From contig NZ_JAGHMH010000005.1 in assembly GCF_017741935.1 (NCBI RefSeq), positions 124,001 to 188,000 of the forward strand: a stretch of 64,000 bases of DNA, written 5' to 3'. The translations under genes were made by a program, and so were the position numbers. Shown piece after piece: positions 58,319-64,000 of the stretch (the first letter of the stretch is position 1; every line of letters begins with the position of its first letter). The notes beneath the pieces are model-generated. The model ran no database searches, was not told the DNA's origin, and saw nothing but the letters and a program-made list of their open reading frames with translations. This stretch comes from Rhizobium sp. 16-449-1b. GTDB taxonomy: Bacteria > Pseudomonadota > Alphaproteobacteria > Rhizobiales > Rhizobiaceae.

Positions 58319-59082
58319 TCCGTAATCTCCGCCACATCGGGCGTTTGCCAGGCAAGATGCTGGCCGCCGTCGAGGGCAATCATTTGGCCGGTGATGGAGG
58401 GCGTATCATAGAGGAAGCGGATCGTCCGTCCGAATTCGCCGAATCCCGGCCCCGCCTTCATGATAAGGCCGTCCACCTGCTGCTGGAAGTCCTCTTCGCT
58501 CTGTCGCGCACTACGAACCGTCGGCCCAGGCCCGAGCGCGTTGACGCGAATGCGTGGCGCGAAGCTCTGCGCCATCGTCTGCGTCGCAGTCCAAAGCGCC
58601 GCCTTGGACAATGTATAGGAATAGAAGCCCGGATTGAGTGCCCAAACACGCTGGTCGATGATGTTGACGATCAGTCCCGCAGCGCTCTTCGGCAGCTGTT
58701 CGGCAAAGGCGGCGGACAATATGGAGGGCGCGCGCACGTGCAGCGCGAAATGATCGTCCCAGGCTGCAGCGTCAAAGTGGTGCGCCGAATCATTGTGGAA
58801 GGCCGAGGCGTTGTTGACGAGCAAATCGAGCGGTCCAAGCGCCTCAAACGCCTTTTTTATCAGTCCGTTGGTGGCTTCGACATTCTTCAAATCGGCGTGA
58901 AGCGCGATCGCGGTTTTGCCCTCTCGCCGCAATTCCGCCGCAAAATTTTCCGCCTCGGCGATGGAACCATTCGCGTGGATCGCAACCGAGAAGCCGCTCG
59001 CTGCAAGATCTTCGACTATCGCACGGCCTATTCTCTTGGCCGACCCTGTCACCAACGCTGTTCGAAGTCTTGTCTCGCTCAA
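58315..59082 (-). CDS. SDR-family oxidoreductase, pteridine reductase-like
   Basis: A 255-residue short-chain dehydrogenase. The cofactor motif reads [11 protein letters not shown], with Lys/Arg that suggest NADPH, then NNASAFHND and the YTLSKAAL active site. The sequence resembles pteridine reductase or FolM proteins, a tentative match. It is first in the SDR-uvrC-pgsA-moaD-moaE row. Confidence 0.85.
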   Translation of the reverse strand: MSETRLRTALVTGSAKRIGRAIVEDLAASGFSVAIHANGSIAEAENFAAELRREGKTAIALHADLKNVEATNGLIKKAFEALGPLDLLVNNASAFHNDSAHHFDAAAWDDHFALHVRAPSILSAAFAEQLPKSAAGLIVNIIDQRVWALNPGFYSYTLSKAALWTATQTMAQSFAPRIRVNALGPGPTVRSARQSEEDFQQQVDGLIMKAGPGFGEFGRTIRFLYDTPSITGQMIALDGGQHLAWQTPDVAEITE

Positions 59083-59445
59083 AATCCTGCCTCTTCATCC
59101 CGCAAATCTCTGCGGTGCTTATATAGGCGGCCGATCAGATCTTATAAATAGGCGTCTTGATTGCGCACAGAACTTGGATATTGTGCGTATTATTTAAGAA
59201 TATAATTCGATAAAATAAGTATTCATGATTTAACGCTTGGTTAGGGTTAATGAAGTGTTTGTTGCGATAAAGCAACATCGAATTTCAGCCACCCCTAAGC
59301 CACAATCAAATCACATTTTGGCTCTTCCAAATCCTCATTTGCGCATCAATTTCCCTCTCGATCCGAAAGGGACATGCGTAATTGCTCGCGAATGCTTCAC
59401 GTTAACACAGTTGATGAAGGGCGCGGGTTCGATAAGGAGATGAGT
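59083..59445. other. AT-rich upstream region of the porin gene
   Basis: 363 nt without a gene, strikingly AT-rich at 59160-59250. TATTATTTAAGAATATAATTC contains -10-like sequences. TTAACGCTTGGTTAG (59231-59245) is a near match to the CtrA site TTAA-N7-TTAA. The leader to the porin gene could be 150-200 nt long. Confidence 0.45.
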
Positions 59446-60078
59446 ATGCGTACGTTTATTGCTAGCCTGTTGGTTTCGACCGTTGCCCTTGGTGGCTTTT
59501 CCGCTGCTTACGCGGCCGATGCCGTCGATCAGATCCCGGAAGCTCCGGTTGCCCAGAACGATGTTGCCCCGACGGGCAACTGGCAGGGCTTCTACCTCGG
59601 TGGCGCCGGCACCTACAACATGGGCGGCTTCGCTCACGACTACAACGCGCGCGCTTTCGGCGGTCAGATCTACAGCGGCTACAACTGGCAGCAGGGCCAG
59701 ATCGTATACGGTGTCGAAGGTGACATCGGCTACTCCGGCGCTGACGGCGCTGTCGACGGCGGCACTGCCAAGAACGAAGTCAACGGCTCGATCCGCGGCC
59801 GTATCGGTTACGACCTGAACCCCTTCCTGCTCTATGGTACGGCTGGTCTGGCCGCCACCAAGAACAAGTTCAGCAACGCCGCTGGTTCTGACAGCGACAG
59901 CGCGCTGGGTTACACGGTCGGCGCCGGTGCCGAAGCCATGGTGACCAACAACATCACGGCTCGTATCGAATACCGCTACACCGACTACCAGAAGAACGAC
60001 TTCAACGTCGGCGGCGCGAACATCTCGCGCGGTTATGACGAGCACAGCGTCAAGGTCGGTATCGGCATGAAGTTCTGA
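59446..60078 (+). CDS. Outer-membrane beta-barrel protein (Omp25/RopB-like)
   Basis: A 210-residue small porin-like barrel. The signal peptide ends at AAYAAD (about residue 22). The mature part has the start NWQGFYLGGAGTYNMGG, alternating strands, and ends in Phe (VGIGMKF) as barrels do. This fits the Omp25/31 or RopB family of rhizobia and Brucella. The second of two ATGs (59440 and 59446) is at the right distance from aaggag. A strong terminator follows. Confidence 0.88.
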   Translation: MRTFIASLLVSTVALGGFSAAYAADAVDQIPEAPVAQNDVAPTGNWQGFYLGGAGTYNMGGFAHDYNARAFGGQIYSGYNWQQGQIVYGVEGDIGYSGADGAVDGGTAKNEVNGSIRGRIGYDLNPFLLYGTAGLAATKNKFSNAAGSDSDSALGYTVGAGAEAMVTNNITARIEYRYTDYQKNDFNVGGANISRGYDEHSVKVGIGMKF

Positions 60079-60096
60079 TCAGCCGATCAGCTAATG

Positions 60097-60127
60097 AAAA
60101 AAGCCGGGGCATCGCTCCGGCTTTTTT
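60097..60127. terminator. Terminator after the porin gene
   Basis: The stem AGCCGGGG/CTCCGGCT (one G-U pair) with a 5-nt loop is flanked by A6 and T6, so it can work in both directions between the porin gene and the converging SDR. Confidence 0.85.
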
Positions 60128-60151
60128 GTTGCGTTTCGTTTGGTCGGGCCG

Positions 60152-60991
60152 TCATTCCCCCTTGGGGAAGTCCGTCGACACCGCGAGTTCCCGCCATGCG
60201 GCCAGTTCCTCGGCAACGCTCGCATTCTTTTGCTCGATCGCAGCCACTGTGTCGCTGCCGAAGGGCATGCGCAGCGGCGGATTGTCGGAATGCGCCAGCG
60301 TGATCATCGCCTTGGCGAAGCGGGCAGGGTCGCCTGGCTGCTGGTGGTTATGGCTGGCGGCAAAGTCGCGCATCGCTCCCACAGGTGTCTCGGCGTAATC
60401 GGCGATCGAACTTGGGCTGACCGAAAGCGAGGTTTCGTCGAGGAAGTCGGTGCGGAAGAAGCCGGGTTCGACGACGGTCGCCTTGATGCCGAGCGGCGCG
60501 ACTTCGGCGGCAAGCGCCTCCGTCAGTCCTTCGACCGCGAACTTGGTCGAGCAATAGACGCCCCAGCCGGCATGCGAGACATAGCCGCCGATCGACGAGA
60601 TGTTGAGGATGTGGCCGGAACGCTGGCGGCGCATATGCGGCAGCACCGCGCGCGTCACCTTCAGCAGGCCGAAGACATTGGCCGCGTAGAGCTTCTCGAT
60701 CTCGTCGTTGGTCGCCTCTTCGACGGCACCCAGCAGGCCGAAGCCGGCATTGTTGAGCAGGATATCGATCCGGCCGAAGCGCTTGACGGCCTGCTCGGCG
60801 GCGGCGTGCGCCGAGGCTTCATCCGTCACATCAAGCGCGACCGCCAAGAGATTCGAATGATTCTGGAATTTCTCCTGCAGACCTTTCGGATTGCGCGCCG
60901 TGGCGACGACCGCGTCACCGGCATTGAGAGCTTCCTGGGTGATAAGGGCGCCGAAACCGCGCGACGCACCAGTGATAAACCAAACACGCAT
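60152..60991 (-). CDS. SDR-family oxidoreductase
   Basis: A 279-residue short-chain dehydrogenase: TGASRGFGA near 7-15, NNAGFGLLG and the YCSTKFAVE active site. The longer C-terminal part (AALEQ-like VAAIEQKN) is typical of the retinol-dehydrogenase-like group. Substrate unknown. It is divergent from a LysR gene that probably controls it. Confidence 0.88.
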   Translation of the reverse strand: MRVWFITGASRGFGALITQEALNAGDAVVATARNPKGLQEKFQNHSNLLAVALDVTDEASAHAAAEQAVKRFGRIDILLNNAGFGLLGAVEEATNDEIEKLYAANVFGLLKVTRAVLPHMRRQRSGHILNISSIGGYVSHAGWGVYCSTKFAVEGLTEALAAEVAPLGIKATVVEPGFFRTDFLDETSLSVSPSSIADYAETPVGAMRDFAASHNHQQPGDPARFAKAMITLAHSDNPPLRMPFGSDTVAAIEQKNASVAEELAAWRELAVSTDFPKGE

Positions 60992-61098
60992 GACGTTTTC
61001 CTTTCGGGTTGTGATTTGCTGACACCCCGAAACTAGCCTATGGGCATAGATGAGAGAATTTACCTTCTACTCCATGAGCTAGTGAGAAATACTCATCA

Positions 61099-62004
61099 AT
61101 GAAGCGTGTGCGCTCGACCGATCTCGCCATTTTCCTGGCGATCGCCAATCACCGAAGCTTTCGCAAGGCCGCCGTCGAGCTCGCCGTCACGCCTTCGGCG
61201 CTGAGCCACGCGCTGAGAGCGATCGAAGAGCGGCTGGAAGTCCGCCTCGTCAACCGGACCACCCGTGGCGTGGCGCTGACGGAGGCAGGCGAGCGCCTCT
61301 TCGATCGCATCCGCCCGGCCTTCCTGGATATCGACGCCGCACTTGAAGATCTCGACACTTTCCGCGGCCAGCCCTACGGCAAGCTGCGCATCAACGCGCC
61401 ACGCGCTGCAGCCAAGCTCGTGCTGCTGCCGATCGTCTCGCGTTTCCTGAAAGCTCATCCGTCCGTCGAGGTCGATATCGTCATCGACGATGCACTTATC
61501 GATATGGTCTCGTCAGGCTTCGATGCCGGCATACGCTTCGGCGAAAGCATCGCGGCGGATATGATCGCGATCCCGATCGGTCCGCGTCACAGCTTCGCGG
61601 TCGTCGGTACGCCGGGCTATTTCGAGGGCAGGGGCAGGCCGCAGACGCCGCATGATCTGAAAGACCACGTCTGCATCCGGTTCCGCTTTGCCGGCGGCGC
61701 CTTCTATCATTGGGAATTCGAACGCGGCGGCATCGAGTTGGAGATCGAGGTGCGGGGCCCGCTGACGCTAGGCGACCAAGACATCATGCGCGACGCCGTG
61801 TTGCAGGGCGACGGGCTGGGCTACCTGTTCGAGGATCAGGTGCGTGACGAGATCGAGACTGGCAAATTGGTGCGGGTGCTTGAGGATTGGTGCCCCTATT
61901 ATCCGGGCTTCTTCCTCTATTATCCGAGCCGCCGGCAATTGCCGACGGCGCTGCGCGCCTTCATCGATTTCGTGAAAGCGGAGCGCGATCGCGCTCAGCC
62001 CTGA
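61099..62004 (+). CDS. LysR-family transcriptional regulator
   Basis: A 301-residue LTTR. The HTH covers SFRKAAVELAVTPSALSHALRAIEERL and the C-terminal effector domain continues from LRINAPRAAAKLVL. The 107-nt gap to the divergent SDR gene should hold its operator. It overlaps the converging GST gene by 10 nt. Confidence 0.93.
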   Translation: MKRVRSTDLAIFLAIANHRSFRKAAVELAVTPSALSHALRAIEERLEVRLVNRTTRGVALTEAGERLFDRIRPAFLDIDAALEDLDTFRGQPYGKLRINAPRAAAKLVLLPIVSRFLKAHPSVEVDIVIDDALIDMVSSGFDAGIRFGESIAADMIAIPIGPRHSFAVVGTPGYFEGRGRPQTPHDLKDHVCIRFRFAGGAFYHWEFERGGIELEIEVRGPLTLGDQDIMRDAVLQGDGLGYLFEDQVRDEIETGKLVRVLEDWCPYYPGFFLYYPSRRQLPTALRAFIDFVKAERDRAQP

Positions 62005-62591
62005 GGCTTGAGCTCCGCATAGGCGGGGAACTTCTTCTCGAAGGTCCTGAGCCAGCCGATCAGTTCGGAGTGCTCGGCTTCCCACTGGCCGTGGAAACGC
62101 AGATCGAGATAACCCAGCGTTGCCGCCAGCGCGAAGTGGCCGCCATGCAGCTTCTTGCCGATCTTCGGCAGGTGAACGCTCAGGTGATTGAGGCCGCTCA
62201 CGACCTTCTTCCACTGCCGGTCGATCCAAGGCTGGTGGATCTTCTCCTCGTCGCGGAAGCGGCGCTCGTAGACGATGGCGAGCAGGCAGTCGCAGATGCC
62301 GTCGCAGAGCGCTTCCAGCACTTCGGCTTCCGTCCGCTTGCCGTTCTTCGACGGATAGAGCTGCTTGCCCTTCAGCCGGCCGAAATAATGCATGATAGCG
62401 ACGCTGTCGAAGACCGAAACACCGTCATCCGTCAGCACGGTCGGGATCTTCCCGAGCGGGTTGTTGTCGACAAGGATCGCCGGCCCGGCATTAGTGTCGA
62501 CGCGGATCTCGGTCGCGTCGAGTTCGAGATAGCGCGCGGCCATCCGGACCTTGCTGGAATAGGGGGAGGCGGGCGCGCAGAGGATCTTCAT
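61995..62591 (-). CDS. Glutathione S-transferase family protein
   Basis: A 198-residue GST. The thioredoxin-like half begins ILCAPASPYSSKVRMA and includes NPLGKIPTVLTDDG and VFDSVAIMHYF. The helical half contains the conserved ALAATLGYLDLRF. The likely catalytic residue is in SPYSSK. Substrate unknown. Confidence 0.9.
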   Translation of the reverse strand: MKILCAPASPYSSKVRMAARYLELDATEIRVDTNAGPAILVDNNPLGKIPTVLTDDGVSVFDSVAIMHYFGRLKGKQLYPSKNGKRTEAEVLEALCDGICDCLLAIVYERRFRDEEKIHQPWIDRQWKKVVSGLNHLSVHLPKIGKKLHGGHFALAATLGYLDLRFHGQWEAEHSELIGWLRTFEKKFPAYAELKPQG

Positions 62592-62664
62592 CGTCGGTCT
62601 CTTTCAAAATGCCGGGCAACTTACTTGGAATGTGGCCGGACTATTTCGCGCCGGAAAGAGTCGG

Positions 62665-63537
62665 TCAATCCTCTTTCACGGCCTTGTTTTCACCGCGCAG
62701 CCAGAACGCCCGGTGCGAGGCATAGCGGTCCTGCGCCATATGATCCTTCAGCGCCGGCAGCAGCTGGTGCAGCTCGTCCTTCAGCGTATAAGGCGGGTTG
62801 ACGATGATCAGCCCGGAGCCGGTCAGTCCGGTCACCATCCCGCGGTCGCTGCGCACGGTGAGCTCGGCGCAGAGTGTCTTCGGAATATCGAGTGCCTGCA
62901 GCGCCTCGTGGAATTCCTTGATCGGCGCGCCCTTCTTGATCGGATACCACAGGCAGTATGTGCCACCGGGAAAGCGGCGATAGGCCTTGGCGAGGCCGTC
63001 GACCAGCCGCTCATACTCGCCACCTTCCTCGAAGGGCGGATCGACAAGCACGATGCCGCGCTTTTCCTTCGGCGGCAGATGTGCGCCGAGCGACAGCCAG
63101 CCGTCGAGCTCGGTGATGCGGGCATGATGATCGCCCTCGAAAAGGCGATGCAGCCGCTGGTAATCTTCGGGATGCAGCTCCATTGCCGATAGCCGGTCCT
63201 GCGGCCTGAACAGCATGCGCGAAAGCTTCGGCGAGCCGGGATAGTAGCGCATGCCGCCATCGGGATTGAGCTCGCGGATCGCGGTCAGATAGGGCTCGAG
63301 CAATTCGGCCACCTGCGGCGAAAGCTCGGCCTCCATGATCTTGCCGATCCCTTCGCGCCATTCACCTGTTTTCTGCGCCTCTTCCGAGGAGAGATCGTAG
63401 AGCCCGATGCCGGCATGCGTATCGAGCACGCGGAAGCCCGCATCCTTCTTCTGCATGTAGCGGACGAGACGCGCGAGAACCGCGTGCTTCAGGACATCGG
63501 CAAAGTTGCCCGCATGGTAGATGTGGCGGTAGTTCAT
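62665..63537 (-). CDS. rlmJ: 23S rRNA (adenine2030-N6)-methyltransferase RlmJ
   Basis: RlmJ methylates A2030 of 23S rRNA, 290 residues. It starts NYRHIYHAGNFADVLKH as the family does, has a SAM-site VLDTHAGIGLYDL and the catalytic VLVDPPFEEG. Confidence 0.94.
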   Translation of the reverse strand: MNYRHIYHAGNFADVLKHAVLARLVRYMQKKDAGFRVLDTHAGIGLYDLSSEEAQKTGEWREGIGKIMEAELSPQVAELLEPYLTAIRELNPDGGMRYYPGSPKLSRMLFRPQDRLSAMELHPEDYQRLHRLFEGDHHARITELDGWLSLGAHLPPKEKRGIVLVDPPFEEGGEYERLVDGLAKAYRRFPGGTYCLWYPIKKGAPIKEFHEALQALDIPKTLCAELTVRSDRGMVTGLTGSGLIIVNPPYTLKDELHQLLPALKDHMAQDRYASHRAFWLRGENKAVKED

Positions 63538-63619
63538 TTTCGCTGATGCCTACATGAATTCGCGTGGGGGACGTCGTTTCCGGCTTTTGGCCGGTTTCCG
63601 GTTGGAATATAGAAACTCC

Positions 63620-64000
63620 ATGAACATTGCGACCCCCATCGAAGCCAAATCCCCGAAGTCCTCCATCCGGATCGGCCACACCGCCTGTCCGCACGACTGT
63701 CCCTCCACCTGCGCGCTGGAAGTGGAGGTCAATGATGATGGCAGGATCGGCCGCGTGCGCGGGGCAAACGACCACAGCTACACCTCGGGCGTCATCTGCG
63801 CCAAGGTCGCCCGATACGCCGAGCGCCTCTATCATCCCGATCGTTTGATGCACCCGCTACGCCGCAAGGGCGCCAAGGGGGCGGGAGAGTGGCAGCAGAT
63901 ATCCTGGGACGCCGCGCTGGATGCAATCGCCGAAGCCTTCGTGAAGGCTGAGGCGAAGGACGGCAGCGAGGCGATCTGGCCCTATTATTACGCCGGCACC
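63620..64000 (+). CDS. Molybdopterin oxidoreductase, 5' part
   Basis: The 127 visible residues carry the N-terminal Fe4S4 domain of a DMSO-reductase-type enzyme: CPHDCPSTC with the fourth Cys in VICAKVARYAER. ISWDAALDAIAEAF marks the start of the large domain. The gene runs off the right edge, so the substrate cannot be named. It would need the cofactor made with MoaD and MoaE. It is divergent from rlmJ. Confidence 0.88.
   Translation, partial: MNIATPIEAKSPKSSIRIGHTACPHDCPSTCALEVEVNDDGRIGRVRGANDHSYTSGVICAKVARYAERLYHPDRLMHPLRRKGAKGAGEWQQISWDAALDAIAEAFVKAEAKDGSEAIWPYYYAGT

Noticed and set aside
60992..61098. A specific LysR binding site between the SDR and LysR genes
   Set aside because: Several T-N11-A matches and ATGAG/CTCAT pairs exist, but none stands out enough to call.

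Overview
The window is about 60% GC, densely coded and free of insertion sequences, tRNAs, rRNAs or CRISPR arrays. Gene content and order point to a Rhizobiaceae alphaproteobacterium close to Rhizobium, Agrobacterium or Ensifer. The indications are the rpsF-rpsR-DUF2232-rplI, dnaB-alr-radA-cvpA-purF and lptF-lptG-lptD-surA-pdxA-rsmA clusters, an Omp25/RopB-like porin, and two copies of a palindromic repeat resembling the rhizobial RIME elements. All identifications come from reading the sequence; no database search was run.

Left part (1-9.8 kb): a partial citramalate synthase gene, then a five-gene, translationally coupled minus-strand unit (DUF559 protein, three tandem GFA-type zinc proteins, proline iminopeptidase). 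Identical RIME-like repeats bracket this unit in direct orientation. cysS, a membrane-anchored GH25 lysozyme, an SDR, purF and cvpA follow.

Region 9.9-21.5 kb: the conserved cluster rpsF-rpsR-DUF2232-rplI ... dnaB-alr-radA-cvpA-purF, all on the minus strand. It is interrupted by three accessory insertions: a MarR-EmrB-EmrA type efflux operon on the plus strand, a TumE/TumA type toxin-antitoxin pair and a ParE/ParD pair. The TumE gene has a palindromic promoter that would give a nearly leaderless mRNA.

Region 21.9-31.2 kb: a DyP-type peroxidase with a palindromic upstream region, an aldo/keto reductase, then the fatty-acid cluster fabD-fabG-acpP-fabF followed by mltG, a YicC-type RNase and gmk.

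Region 31.2-43.8 kb (minus strand): a pstSCAB phosphate uptake operon with a near-consensus Pho box but no phoU or phoB next to it. Next comes the outer-membrane biogenesis operon lptF-lptG-lptD-surA-pdxA-rsmA, whose genes mostly overlap by 1-4 nt, and a PAP2-type phosphatase with an altered catalytic motif.

Region 43.9-64 kb: pepA-holC, GrpB, a galactose dehydrogenase-like enzyme, a NodB-type deacetylase lipoprotein, an ABC-F protein, a GGDEF protein, DinB and ndk. A CGNR-type regulator is coupled to a small lipoprotein gene and lies divergent from an orphan LivH-like permease, with a 30-bp palindrome between them. Then follow moaE-moaD-pgsA-uvrC-SDR, an outer-membrane beta-barrel protein with a long AT-rich leader, an SDR/LysR pair, a GST, rlmJ and the start of a molybdopterin oxidoreductase.

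The items most worth following up are the RIME-bracketed DUF559-GFA-Pip module, the CGNR/lipoprotein/orphan permease unit with its palindrome, and the TumE promoter.
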